In this document: positions 46,652 to 56,159 of the stretch, piece after piece
How the letters are laid out: each line of letters begins with the position of its first letter
How positions within the stretch are numbered: position 1 is the first letter of the stretch
From: Candidatus Melainabacteria bacterium
GTDB lineage: Bacteria; Cyanobacteriota; Vampirovibrionia; Obscuribacterales; Obscuribacteraceae
Length of the DNA: 64,000 nucleotides
Assembly (NCBI GenBank): GCA_016699165.1
Contig: CP064963.1
Coordinates: 868,001 to 932,000 of the forward strand
Reading direction: 5' to 3'
Notes under the pieces: model-generated
Database searches by the model: none
What the model was told of the DNA's origin: nothing
The model's input: the letters and a program-made list of their open reading frames with translations, nothing else
Made by a program: the position numbers and the translations under genes

Positions 46652-49600
46652 GTTTCAACTTCCAAGCTCCAGACCTGGCTGAGTTCCCCAGACGTTCCTA
46701 TCGTCGTTTCTTAGAAGAGACCATCGGCAACTTGTTTGCAGAAATCTCCCCTATCGCAAGCGACTACAGCAAACGTTTCGAACTCACCTTTGTAGGTCCG
46801 GACGGAAAAGTTAACTACTGGTTTGAAGACTATTCTGCCGATTCTGGTTATCCTGAAACGGCTGAGCAAGCACGTCGCACCAATATGACCCATTCACGTC
46901 GAATGATGATGGAAGTATGGTTGCGTGACACCGTCACTGGTGAATTGCGCAAATCGAAATGCTATGTCTCTGACGTTCCAGTAATCACCGACCGCGGAAC
47001 TTTTGTAATAAACGGCTCTGAGCGTGTAGTTCTTGGTCAACTCGTTCGCGCACCTGGTATCTATTATTCACAACCAGGTCCTACCAGCTACAAAGCTTTG
47101 TGGTTGGCTGAGCTTGGCGCACCTGTAACTTTCGAACTTGAAATCGACACATCGACTGGTAAAGCAAGTCGCTCAAAATGCAGAATCAAATTGCCCAAAA
47201 GATCCTGGGTTGCAGCCACTACCTTGCTTCAAGCAATGGGTGTAGACAGTGCCGATATCGAGAAAAAATTAGGCAAAAATCTTGAGCGCTCAAGAATTGA
47301 CTGGAAACCACTAAGCGTAAACGAAGCTCTTTCAGTTGTAGGTAGAGCATGGAAGCCAGATGGTTCTGGTGGTGCTGGTGCTGGTCAAACAGCTATCGAC
47401 GAATTGACAGATAAACGTCGTTACAGCTTAGGCAAACTTGGTCGTCGTCGTGTCAACAGAAAATTGGGACTCGACAGCACCTCGCTTCAATTGACCGCCA
47501 AAGATATCTTTGCTGCAGTCGACTATATTCTTGCTTTGCCCTACGACTCTGGTTTTGTAGATAACGTAGACAGCTTGGAAAACCGTCACCTTCGCGGTGT
47601 CGGCGAAACCATGACCAAAAACTTGAGACCTGCACTATCGCAAATGTGCCGTTCTATAAGAATGCGTTTAGAGCTAAACGAAGACGAAGAGATCGGCAGC
47701 CCTAACGAACTTATCGACACCAGACCTTTCGGCAATGCGATGAGCAAATATTTCGCCGGAAACCCACTGGTCCAATATTTGGATCAACAAAACCCGCTCT
47801 CCGAGCTTTCACACAGAAGAAGAATCACATCCTTTGGACCTGGTGGTATCGACCCTGCTGCAGCTCCAAAAGAAATGCGCGACGTTCACCCAAGCCAAAT
47901 CGGTCGTGTTTGCCTGGTAGAATCACCCGAAGGTAAAAACTGCGGTATGGTTTCCTATCTTGCAACTTACTGCCGCATCGACGACGACGGCTTCTTGTGT
48001 GTCCCTTACAGAAGAGTAGAAAACGGCTACCTCACTGACGAAGTACAGTATCTGGCTCCAAGCGATGATAAAAAATTCTTGCTTGCACCCCCCGATACCA
48101 AAGTGAGAAATAGCAGAATCGAAGGACCACTTGTAGCAGCCCGCCGCGGAGATATGTTCTTTGAAGTAGCACCCGAATCGGTAGACTTCATCGGTATTGC
48201 ACCACAAGGTTTCTTGTCTGTTGGATCTGGATTAATTCCTTTCCTTGAGCACGATGATGCAAACCGCGCCCTCATGGGTGGCGGGATGATGCGTCAGACT
48301 CTTCCATTAGTCAGACCCGAGCGCCCACGCGTGGGAACTGGCATGGAGCGCATTGTTGCTCGCTCGTCTGGTCACTCGATTACAGCCAAACGCAGTGGCG
48401 TTGTAACTAACGTAACTGGCACTGAAATCGAAATCACTCAAGCCACTGGTGGCAAACGCACCTATCCATTAACTAGATTTGACCGCACAAACCAAAACAC
48501 AATCGCCGACCAAAGACCCTCAGTCAAAATGGGTCAACAAATCGAAGTCGGTCAAATCATTGCTGATGGTCCTGCTATCGACAATGGCGAATTGGCTCTG
48601 GGCAGAAACCTGCTCGTTGCTTTCACCTGCTGGGATGGCTACAACTATGAAGACGCCATTATCGTTCGCAGAGGTCTAGTTCGCGATGACAAATTGAGCC
48701 ACATCGAAATTGAAAAACATTCAATTGGTGTTTATCAAACTCTTCGTGGACCTGAAATTCTCACACCTGAACTGCCTAACGTCACAGACAAAGATCTCGA
48801 GCACTTAGATGAGCGCGGTATCGCTAAAATTGGATGTTATGTAGAACCAGGCGATGTACTCGTCTCCAAACTGACACCAAAAGAGCACAAAGCTCTTGCT
48901 GCTGAAGAAGAATTGCTCCAGGCAATTTTCGGCAAAGTAGCCGAAGAAATGGCCGATAACAGCCTGCGTGTTCCTCACGGTTCGGGTGGTCGCGTAATTG
49001 ACGTTCGCATCTTCACACCTGAAACCACACCTGAAATGAAGGCTGGTATCATCTGCGAAATCGAAGTACTTATCGCTCGCATGTGCAAAGTAGAAGTCGG
49101 CGACAAATTAGCCGGACGTCACGGTAACAAAGGTATTGTTGCAAACATCGCTCCAGATGAAGACATGCCTTACTTGCCCGATGGCACACCAGTAGATATC
49201 ATCCTCAATCCGCTAGGCGTACCTTCGCGTATGAATATCGGACAAGTATTCGACACCCAGCTTGGCTGGTATGCAAGCATCTTGAATCACTATTACAGAA
49301 TTCACCAATTCGACGAATCGATTCAAGAAGACGCCTCATACAAATTAGTCACTGGTGCTCTTGAGCAAGTTCGCCAATTGCCTGGCTACGAATGGCTTGG
49401 CGAAGACGGCAAAGTAGAATTGACCGATGGCAGAACTGGCGAAAAATTCGACCGTCCAGTACTTATCGGCAGACAATACATGCTCAAATTGAATCAGCTT
49501 GTATTGCACAAAGTCAATGCTCGTTGCGGACTGGGCGGACCATACGCTGCAGTTACCCAACAGCCTGTGGGCGGTAAAGCCAATCACGGCGGACAAAGAA

Positions 49601-50430
49601 TGGGCGAAATGGAAGTATGGGCAATCCAAGCTTTTGGAGCCGCTCACTTACTGCATGAAATGATGACTGTCAAGGCCGACGATATCGAGGGACGTCATCA
49701 GATTTACGCCGACATGGTCCAGGGCAAAAATATCACTCCAGGCGGACGGACTGCCGCTTTCGACGGATTATGTTGCGAAATTCGAGGGCTTGGTTTAGAG
49801 CTAACGCTTGGAAAAGTAGTCGATAGTTTCGATGATGTACCGGTTAGAGTTTGCAGTAAAGCAGATTTGCCTGCGGATCCTACGCTAGAAGAACAACTTC
49901 AGGTGAAATCAGTTGTTATGCTTGAGGAAGATAACAACAAAATTCTGGAAATTCCAGCTGGCGACTACGAACCTGCAGTGAGACCACCAATGTTACCAAT
50001 GATTACATCTTTAGGCGGACCAATGGGTGTCAAACCAGTCAAGAAATCTAAACTGGAAGAATCCGGAGAATCTTTGATAGACGACGATTGCGAAGACATG
50101 GAAGAAGATTTGGCACAAGCAATAACATTTGCTCCACCAGCTTCACCACAACAAACACAAGAGTCCGAAGACAAAGAGGCCGGCATCGTAAACGACTTCA
50201 TAAGCAATATCACCGCCGACTTGTTGGCGACTGAGAAAACAACTACTGAAGCCAAGTTAGCCAGTCTGTCAAGCTTGATAGCTCCTGAACTGGATGAGAT
50301 TGAAGACGAAGAACTAATGGACTTTTCTTCACTCAGCGACTTGCAACAGTTAGCCGACGAACTAAACTTCTTAGGCAAAGTCGAAGCGAATGTGGCTGGT
50401 AACACAACCAAATTCGATTCTGAGAAATAG
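46648..50430 (+). CDS. Divergent RNA polymerase beta subunit (RpoB-like, possible second copy)
   Basis: 1260 residues. All beta domains are present: protrusion (TDRGTFVINGSERVVLGQLVR), lobe, fork (VQYLDQQNPLSELSHRRR), NTP-site acid pair (GYNYEDAIIV), the two catalytic-site Lys in GDKLAGRHGNKG, PLGVPSRMNIGQVF, GGKANHGGQRMGEMEVW. But regions nearly invariant in bacteria are changed: SSQLSQFMDQ is NPLVQYLDQ; RRISALGPGGLTRERAGF is RRITSFGPGGIDPAAAPK; CPIETPEGPN is CLVESPEGKN. The C-terminal ESFxVLxxELQSLGL is AAFDGLCCEIRGLGL, followed by a new acidic tail of about 170 residues. No rpoC follows. It sits in an operon with exported proteins. Either a paralogue or a very divergent housekeeping copy. 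Confidence 0.9.
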   Translation: MSFNFQAPDLAEFPRRSYRRFLEETIGNLFAEISPIASDYSKRFELTFVGPDGKVNYWFEDYSADSGYPETAEQARRTNMTHSRRMMMEVWLRDTVTGELRKSKCYVSDVPVITDRGTFVINGSERVVLGQLVRAPGIYYSQPGPTSYKALWLAELGAPVTFELEIDTSTGKASRSKCRIKLPKRSWVAATTLLQAMGVDSADIEKKLGKNLERSRIDWKPLSVNEALSVVGRAWKPDGSGGAGAGQTAIDELTDKRRYSLGKLGRRRVNRKLGLDSTSLQLTAKDIFAAVDYILALPYDSGFVDNVDSLENRHLRGVGETMTKNLRPALSQMCRSIRMRLELNEDEEIGSPNELIDTRPFGNAMSKYFAGNPLVQYLDQQNPLSELSHRRRITSFGPGGIDPAAAPKEMRDVHPSQIGRVCLVESPEGKNCGMVSYLATYCRIDDDGFLCVPYRRVENGYLTDEVQYLAPSDDKKFLLAPPDTKVRNSRIEGPLVAARRGDMFFEVAPESVDFIGIAPQGFLSVGSGLIPFLEHDDANRALMGGGMMRQTLPLVRPERPRVGTGMERIVARSSGHSITAKRSGVVTNVTGTEIEITQATGGKRTYPLTRFDRTNQNTIADQRPSVKMGQQIEVGQIIADGPAIDNGELALGRNLLVAFTCWDGYNYEDAIIVRRGLVRDDKLSHIEIEKHSIGVYQTLRGPEILTPELPNVTDKDLEHLDERGIAKIGCYVEPGDVLVSKLTPKEHKALAAEEELLQAIFGKVAEEMADNSLRVPHGSGGRVIDVRIFTPETTPEMKAGIICEIEVLIARMCKVEVGDKLAGRHGNKGIVANIAPDEDMPYLPDGTPVDIILNPLGVPSRMNIGQVFDTQLGWYASILNHYYRIHQFDESIQEDASYKLVTGALEQVRQLPGYEWLGEDGKVELTDGRTGEKFDRPVLIGRQYMLKLNQLVLHKVNARCGLGGPYAAVTQQPVGGKANHGGQRMGEMEVWAIQAFGAAHLLHEMMTVKADDIEGRHQIYADMVQGKNITPGGRTAAFDGLCCEIRGLGLELTLGKVVDSFDDVPVRVCSKADLPADPTLEEQLQVKSVVMLEEDNNKILEIPAGDYEPAVRPPMLPMITSLGGPMGVKPVKKSKLEESGESLIDDDCEDMEEDLAQAITFAPPASPQQTQESEDKEAGIVNDFISNITADLLATEKTTTEAKLASLSSLIAPELDEIEDEELMDFSSLSDLQQLADELNFLGKVEANVAGNTTKFDSEK

Positions 50431-50447
50431 CGGAGTTTTTAAAGACC

Positions 50448-51587
50448 ATGGCAAGCTTGAGACTGCACACAGCAAAATCAATAATCAAAGTAAGTACACT
50501 GCTTACATCAGTTTGGTTCATGAGCATTAGCGCAGTTTTCGCAGTCCCTGCCTATCAAGGTCACCCGGACGATCCTACATATAATACGTATGCAGCTCTT
50601 CCATCTAACAACACCGACCAGCAACAAGCAAATGCTATGGTGCCAGGCGATGGCTCAACTCCAAATGGTGTCACCCCTGGTGAATACTCTGCCCCTCCGC
50701 CTGCATCTTCTGGTGCTGCCGATCAAGGTCCCGGACATAATTTTCCAGTAGGCAACGGCAACGACCGCACCATGGTCAGAGTATTTCATACTAACAGCCG
50801 AGGCGAGCGCGAAGTAACAACAATTCGTCCGGACCAATTACTCGACGATGAGTTAAATAGAATAGAAGGAATTCTTGGTATCAATATGCGCTCAGGCGAG
50901 GCATTAATTGAAACGACCGCCACGCCCCAGCAATTGGAGCAACTCAACGAAGTGCTTGCACCATATCCGCAATACGATATGAACGGCGACAAGAAAAAAA
51001 TCAATCGTGATGCTCCAGGACAAAATTATCCAAAAACAACAAGCTTATATGGACTCACCTCAGACCACCCGCTACCGACGGTGTGGACTTTTTCGCGTTA
51101 TCTTGTGATTGCAGGTGTCGTGCTTGCAACTGTATTCATGTCGCTTGCATGTTACTCAATGGTTGTAGGCAGCCCTTACGCCGGCAACAGAGTTATTGCA
51201 TGTGCTGCTGGTTTGATGATGCTTCTATCTGCATACACCATCTGGAAAATTGTTCAGATGAATACTTTCAGAGCAAATTCAAACGACCCGCCTCAAATAA
51301 GACAGGGCGCCACTGACGCTCAAGTCCAAGATGCATTCATGTACAGACCAGACATTCCAGCTACACCTGGTGGCAACGCTACCACCGGCAACAGACAAGG
51401 CTTGCCTGTAGCACCATTAGCTAACGCCAAAAATGGCGCAGGCAATGCTCAAAACGTAAATAACGGAACTTTCAACGTTAATGACCCCATCTTCAATAAT
51501 GGCTTGCCAAACGGAAATGATCCAAATGGCACATTCAACGTAAACGATCCGATTTTCACTCAAAACAATCCAGTAACGGTGAACTAG
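50448..51587 (+). CDS. Exported membrane protein of unknown function
   Basis: 379 residues, 17 bp after the RpoB-like gene. Signal-like segment (LLTSVWFMSISAVFAVPAYQG), a Pro/Gly/Asn-rich stretch, a small folded part about 105-165 (MVRVFHTNSRGEREVTTIRPDQLLDDELNRIEG, split), two membrane helices about 220-275 (YLVIAGVVLATVFMSLACYS; VIACAAGLMMLLSAYTIWKI), and an Asn-rich tail with two copies of NGTFNVNDPIF. No family recognised. Part of the operon 44.7-53.1 kb. Confidence 0.78.
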   Translation: MASLRLHTAKSIIKVSTLLTSVWFMSISAVFAVPAYQGHPDDPTYNTYAALPSNNTDQQQANAMVPGDGSTPNGVTPGEYSAPPPASSGAADQGPGHNFPVGNGNDRTMVRVFHTNSRGEREVTTIRPDQLLDDELNRIEGILGINMRSGEALIETTATPQQLEQLNEVLAPYPQYDMNGDKKKINRDAPGQNYPKTTSLYGLTSDHPLPTVWTFSRYLVIAGVVLATVFMSLACYSMVVGSPYAGNRVIACAAGLMMLLSAYTIWKIVQMNTFRANSNDPPQIRQGATDAQVQDAFMYRPDIPATPGGNATTGNRQGLPVAPLANAKNGAGNAQNVNNGTFNVNDPIFNNGLPNGNDPNGTFNVNDPIFTQNNPVTVN

Positions 51588-51591
51588 AGTG

Positions 51592-52287
51592 ATGAGTAAA
51601 ACAGTCAAAGCACTTTCCATGGGATTCTTGATGGTACTTGCCACGGTAGGCTGTCAGGCTTGCCAGGCAGCGTATGCTGAAAGTAAGCACGAAGTATTTG
51701 CTGCAGGCGACCATCCAGTAACACCTAAAAAAGCGGTTAAATTAGATCACACTTTAGATAGATACAAACCTAAAAATCCGGTTCTAGAAACTGGCGCCAC
51801 TTACATGGACTCAGCCAATACACCGGCTGTACGCTGGTTTGAAAAAATGGATCGTTTCATTGTGGCAGCCAAAATAACTTCGCAAGAAAATATCATTTTG
51901 AACACGCCTCTCAATCGAGAAGTAGAGCGAGTAAAGCGCTGGTCCGAAACAGCTAGCGATATTTCGAAGCGTTATAAATCGCTTGCGTACAAACTAAAAA
52001 GTATGGAAATTCCACAAGGTCATCCTGGACTAAAAGAATATAGCGAACTGACTGCCGAGTGGTATTCAGATGCCGCCCAGATCTATGAAGACATGATCAC
52101 TAAACGTCCGCCAGCACAAACAGTCGAAGATCTCGACGAGCAATTAGACGATGTTGTGCAACGCTCACGCGCGCTCAAAGAAACAGCAAAATCACTGAAG
52201 GCTATGGATGATGAATTGCGTAATAAATATCGTGTTCACTATCGCAAAGACCAAGATTCGTTGCAACGCTTTATCAAGGGTAACTAA
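51592..52287 (+). CDS. Exported helical protein, possible lipoprotein
   Basis: 231 residues from ATG 51592 (GTG directly before it is also in frame), 4 bp after the previous stop. The N-terminus (GFLMVLATVGCQACQAAYAES) has both a lipobox-like TVGC and a signal-peptidase-I-like AYA site. The mature part is mainly helical and charged (NREVERVKRWSETASDISKRY; DLDEQLDDVVQRSRALKETAK). No family recognised. Operon with the RpoB-like gene. Confidence 0.75.
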   Translation: MSKTVKALSMGFLMVLATVGCQACQAAYAESKHEVFAAGDHPVTPKKAVKLDHTLDRYKPKNPVLETGATYMDSANTPAVRWFEKMDRFIVAAKITSQENIILNTPLNREVERVKRWSETASDISKRYKSLAYKLKSMEIPQGHPGLKEYSELTAEWYSDAAQIYEDMITKRPPAQTVEDLDEQLDDVVQRSRALKETAKSLKAMDDELRNKYRVHYRKDQDSLQRFIKGN

Positions 52288-52317
52288 GAGTCTCTTTAAA
52301 AGGATCAGGAAGTAAAA

Positions 52318-53061
52318 ATGGCAATTCAGTTGAACTCCCGCGACGAACTAATTTTCAAGCTCATTGAAGAGCATGAAGTTCTGCTGGAAAAACATATTTC
52401 TTACTTCATCGCCGACGATGCAAAGCCGGTCTTAATCAGAGACCGTCTTAGAAAGCTTTTCTATCTCGACTATTTAATTTGTCATCGTCACAATACAAAA
52501 CTGCCCTGGTGGACCACACCTACAAAACCGCTTGTATACATGCTCACTAATACTAAAAGTGAGGCAAGCGACAGATTTGACGCTGATTGGCAGCGTCATC
52601 ATCTAGAAGTAGCTAATCTGCGCATGCTTTATTTGCAAGCTCAACAAGAAGGCCACATAAGCAATTTCAACTGGCTAACTCTCAAAGACGAAATGATGAA
52701 TGCAGTTGTCGAATTTGATTGCAAGGGCAAAAAACACAAAATAGGCATCATCAATAATTTCAAAGCACCTGATTCCTGGTCGCAAAAGATAGACAAGCTT
52801 ATGAGCGAAATGCAATTGACTGGCATTTTTATAGTTTCACGAGATGGCGAATCACAAAAGGAATCGCAAAAATTATTCGCACAAAGCAACTCAAATAAAT
52901 CAGTTTTCTTCTGTGTCCATCAGGAAATGTACCAGAGCGGAATTGTGAGCAAAGTCTGGCAAGACGCTAAACACGAGCAATTCGACCTATTTCCCAAAGC
53001 CACTGGAACCGTGGTGGAAAGCGATGCATGGACAAAGCCTCCTACACAAGCCGCCGTTTAG
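52318..53061 (+). CDS. Replication-relaxation-like protein
   Basis: 247 residues, cytoplasmic. N-terminal winged-helix-like part (SRDELIFKLIEEHEVLLEKHISYFI split; RDRLRKLFYLDYLICHRH; YMLTNTKSEA), then HHLEVANLRMLYLQAQQEG, LTLKDEMMNAVVEFDCKGKKHK and an IGIINNF strand. This order is that of the replication-relaxation (Replic_Relax) family of plasmids, conjugative elements and some chromosomes. Last intact gene of the operon, 30 bp after the previous one. Assignment from pattern, not from search. Confidence 0.62.
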   Translation: MAIQLNSRDELIFKLIEEHEVLLEKHISYFIADDAKPVLIRDRLRKLFYLDYLICHRHNTKLPWWTTPTKPLVYMLTNTKSEASDRFDADWQRHHLEVANLRMLYLQAQQEGHISNFNWLTLKDEMMNAVVEFDCKGKKHKIGIINNFKAPDSWSQKIDKLMSEMQLTGIFIVSRDGESQKESQKLFAQSNSNKSVFFCVHQEMYQSGIVSKVWQDAKHEQFDLFPKATGTVVESDAWTKPPTQAAV

Positions 53062-53104
53062 AATCAAAATAAAGTATACTTTTTAGCCCCTTTCTGAAAG
53101 ACGT

Positions 53105-54500
53105 ATGTGGTCTTCAAATAAAGCGCGAAAAAGTAGAAAAGAAGAGCTTTTTACCCGTAAAAGCACGTTCTGGACTTGGATCGTAGATTATTCAAGTAGT
53201 CAGGTTATCATCCTGCTTGCAATCTCTGTTCTGCCTCTATTTATACTGTCCTGCCTCATTAATAACGAACTGCTTCCAGTCTATGGCGACTTTTATGCCA
53301 AGGGTGCGGCAAATGAATTTGCTCGCATCAAACACAAACCAAGGTCATTCGACTTTGCCAAGATTCAGAAGAAATATCAGCTTTCATGGTTTTACTTACT
53401 AGACTTAAATAATGCAATTCAGCCTCAAGATGCCTTTGTGCCAGAAGCGACAAAATCAATTGAGCGCTCAATGGTAATACAAGATGGTCAAGACAAGTTT
53501 TTTGCCAGTGTCTCACCCATTAATAGCGGACATCTTCATGCAGGCAATTGCCGGTATCATATTTAATACTACAAATGTCACTCGCAGACTGGTGCCAGAA
53601 CAAGACAAATCGTGCTTCTTAGCTTATTTGCAAAATAACGAATATTGTCTTGTGATGGAAGGTGATGAGCATTCAATAGATCAAAGTGCCAATTTAATCA
53701 AGGACAAAATTGCAAACAATACTCGCTGGTTTGGAAACGCACCAAACTTGCACGTCACAATCGGCTCAGCATCAGCCACTTCAAACTCCGTGTCAATTAC
53801 AGACCCAAATGAAATATTTTTGCAAGCCAAAAAAGCGTGTCGTTATGCTCAAGAAGTTTATTCAAGCAATGCTTATTGCAATTTCGCTCAAGTGCCACTT
53901 GATTGGAATCCTAAAGAAACTATAGAGATGGAAGGCAGTCTTGGTGTTTTATCCTCGGTCAATCTCATTCAGTCTATTGCACAAGCTGAAAAAACTGGCA
54001 TTTTACTTGTTATAGACGATCTTGGAAGACAGTTCAGCATGAAGTTTGCAAATGGCATTCCCATGGAAATGCAAATGCAAGAACTAAGTGGAAAGGCAGC
54101 CTTAATCGAACTTGTCACCACTTTTAAATCGGGCAATTATAAGTTTCAACAAAAACAAGTCTTACCACCCGACGAAAAAGCGCAAGCCACAGGCGGACTT
54201 GATTTTTACTTGCTCGATTGTGCTTTGAGCCAAGACAAAATGAATTGGGCCCAAAAATAGCTCGACTATAAAGATTTACTTTTGCGTGCAGTAGAAAATA
54301 ATGACGGCTGGCTCAATGCTTACAACGACCCAGACATAACGCCTGACGAAATTGAAGCAATGAAGACTATTTATTCTTTATGCGATGGCACAGTGAGAAT
54401 CTCAGGTTTGAGTGCTAAGACAAGAGTATTATCGACAGCACTGATTTGGCGTTGTGTCGGTTTACTGCATCAATATCAAGTGATTGAAACTAAACTCTAG
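53105..54500 (+). pseudogene. Decayed membrane sensor with GGDEF-like and DUF4388 domains
   Basis: Three pieces of one former gene. Piece 1 (53105-53566): TM helix VIILLAISVLPLFILSCLI and an extracytoplasmic sensor part ending in DKFFASVSPI. Near 53525 the frame changes: piece 2 continues GDIFMQAIAGII-like sequence, NNEYCLVMEGDE and HVTIGSASATSN with DPNEIFLQAKKACRYAQ, which is the second half of a degenerate GGDEF domain, then a DUF4388/PatA-type domain (MEGSLGVLSSVNLIQSIAQA; KTGILLVIDD; FKSGNYKFQQ). The second TM and first GGDEF half are missing. A TAG at 54258-54260 then separates an in-frame tail to 54500. So: one deletion with frameshift plus one amber stop. Inactive, or only fragments are made. 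Confidence 0.8.
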
Positions 54501-54514
54501 GGAGAAATAAAAAA

Positions 54515-54949
54515 ATGGTCAAAGCAATTCCAGACGGCTATAACACAGTCACACCTTATCTTGTAGTGAAATCCCCTGAGACACTAATTGCATTTGCTAA
54601 AGAAGTGTTTGGTGCCACAGAACACGATATAAACAAAACTCCAGATGGCAAAATCACCCATGCTGAAATTCAAGTGGGCGACTCCAAAATTATGATTGGT
54701 TGCGAATGCGACAAAAACAAAGGAATGTCGAGCATGCTCTACATCTACGTAAATGACGTAGATGCAGTTTATTCAAAAGCACTAAAAGCTGGTGCTGAAA
54801 AGATAGATCCAGTCAAAGACCAGTTTTACGGCGACCGCTCTGGTGGCGTGCAAGACTCAAACGGAATCAAGTGGTATATTGCCACCCACGTTGAAGACGT
54901 AAGCAAAGAAGAAATGAGCGAACGCATGCAAGCAGTCATGGCTAAATAG
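54515..54949 (+). CDS. VOC-family (PhnB/glyoxalase-like) protein
   Basis: 144 residues, GGGAG Shine-Dalgarno. TVTPYLVVKSPETLIAFAKEVFGATE at the start, KITHAEIQVGDSKIMIGCE, LYIYVNDVDAVYSKALKAGAE, QFYGDRSGGVQDSNGIKWYIATH: the pattern of PhnB-like VOC proteins (two beta-alpha-beta-beta-beta modules). Metal ligands are plausible at His in THAE and the later Glu/His. Substrate unknown. It follows the pseudogene by 14 bp. Confidence 0.88.
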   Translation: MVKAIPDGYNTVTPYLVVKSPETLIAFAKEVFGATEHDINKTPDGKITHAEIQVGDSKIMIGCECDKNKGMSSMLYIYVNDVDAVYSKALKAGAEKIDPVKDQFYGDRSGGVQDSNGIKWYIATHVEDVSKEEMSERMQAVMAK

Positions 54950-54996
54950 GGCGGCTAGTTAGCCAGAATTACTTGCCTCATGCAGATGTGACTTAA

Positions 54997-55362
54997 CTAT
55001 TCGTCTCGTCCGTGCACTTCAAATGGTGGCGACGTGGCTTCGATGGCAGTGAACTTTTCGATTATGGTGTAGTGGTGTTTTGCTCCGGCAGGCACCACCC
55101 ACGAATCGCCTGCGGTCAGCAATACTGTCTGTCCTTCGGTCTCAAGCTCGGCTTTGCCAGAGACTACATAACCCACTGTTTCATAATCGCGCTTGCTCGA
55201 TTCTTTTTCGCCTTTGGCTTCTTCTTCCCATAACCGCATAGATACTCGCTTTCCGCCAGCCAAATATTTCTCGCCGTCTTTGCCTGCAGGAGAAAAACGA
55301 CTGTCTATTTTTTTCACTGTCGTATCTTTTTTATTCTCATTTTCTTTTTGCTTATTCGTCAT
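54997..55362 (-). CDS. Small cupin protein
   Basis: 121 residues. After a Lys/Glu-rich N-terminus, a single cupin: ETVGYVVSGKAELETEG, LLTAGDSWVVPAGAKHHYTII, FTAIEATSPPFEVHGRDE. The first cupin motif lacks the usual two His (only Tyr/Val there), the second keeps KHHY, so metal binding is uncertain. Function unknown; possibly stress or detoxification. Confidence 0.83.
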   Translation of the reverse strand: MTNKQKENENKKDTTVKKIDSRFSPAGKDGEKYLAGGKRVSMRLWEEEAKGEKESSKRDYETVGYVVSGKAELETEGQTVLLTAGDSWVVPAGAKHHYTIIEKFTAIEATSPPFEVHGRDE

Positions 55363-55435
55363 AGTAACGCCTCTAGTTCATCTCGCAGTCGCAAAAGAGG
55401 ACTGCAATCCGGTCTAAAAGTTCCCTATGTCAAAT

Positions 55436-56071
55436 TTATGTAGTTAGTTTTTTAGCTTGCTCTTCGGCTTGCTCTTTTGTGTACAAAGATTCGTCCGGCG
55501 ACACAGGTGCTGGCATCGCTTTCCACTGACCTGAGCGAGTAAATTTGCCTGATGCAACAGCCACGGCAGTGGCCTTAAGCTCTTCGGCTTCTTTTATTCT
55601 ATTGGTTTGATATAAAAGTTGAATGTAATGCCCAAGCAGTGTCATTACCTGCGGGTGAGCGCGACCAAGTCTATTCTTTTTAATACGAAGCGCCTGTACA
55701 TAAAATGGCTCAGCATCTTCATGTTTGCCCCAGGAGTGATAAAGCATGGCAGCATTATGCGTGACTGTGCCTGTATCTATGTGGTCTGGACCCAAAACGC
55801 GAATATAAATTTGAAGGAGACGACGCACAACCGGAGCGCCTCTTTGATAATTTTGCAACATGTAGTAAATTTCGGACAAAAGCTCAAGATTAATGCCCAG
55901 ACGCTTATCTTCCAGATCAAAAGTCTCGGCTTCTTCAAGGGCGGCAAGAGACAAACGCTCTGCTTCTTCCCATTGACCGCGCTCCATGGCCTGTTCAACC
56001 GAAGCGATCAAGATATCCCATGGACTGGTGGGAACCTTTGGTCTTTTTCGCCTCTGCATCGAATCGGTCAC
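55436..56071 (-). CDS. TPR protein (kinesin-light-chain-like)
   Basis: 211 residues, no signal peptide, basic N-terminus (MQRRKRPKVPTSPWD). Three or four TPRs: RGQWEEAERLSLAALEEAE, YQRGAPVVRRLLQIYIRVLG, KHEDAEPFYVQALRIKKNRLG, NRIKEAEELKATAVA, with the DHIDTGTVTHNAAMLY and HPQVMTLLGHYIQLLY links typical of kinesin-light-chain-like TPR arrays. Protein-protein interaction; partner unknown. Confidence 0.85.
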   Translation of the reverse strand: MTDSMQRRKRPKVPTSPWDILIASVEQAMERGQWEEAERLSLAALEEAETFDLEDKRLGINLELLSEIYYMLQNYQRGAPVVRRLLQIYIRVLGPDHIDTGTVTHNAAMLYHSWGKHEDAEPFYVQALRIKKNRLGRAHPQVMTLLGHYIQLLYQTNRIKEAEELKATAVAVASGKFTRSGQWKAMPAPVSPDESLYTKEQAEEQAKKLTT

Positions 56072-56159
56072 AAGCTACCTCTGACAAGTACTTTACGGCC
56101 ATTTTAGCGACTTTAAATGCTAAAACATATCCCCTTAGTTAGCTAAATGAACTTTGATT

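Noticed and set aside
53484..54260. Independent gene of 258 residues
   Set aside because: Its first residues are the out-of-frame reading of the upstream sensor part and its domain begins in the middle of a GGDEF fold; better seen as part of a pseudogene.
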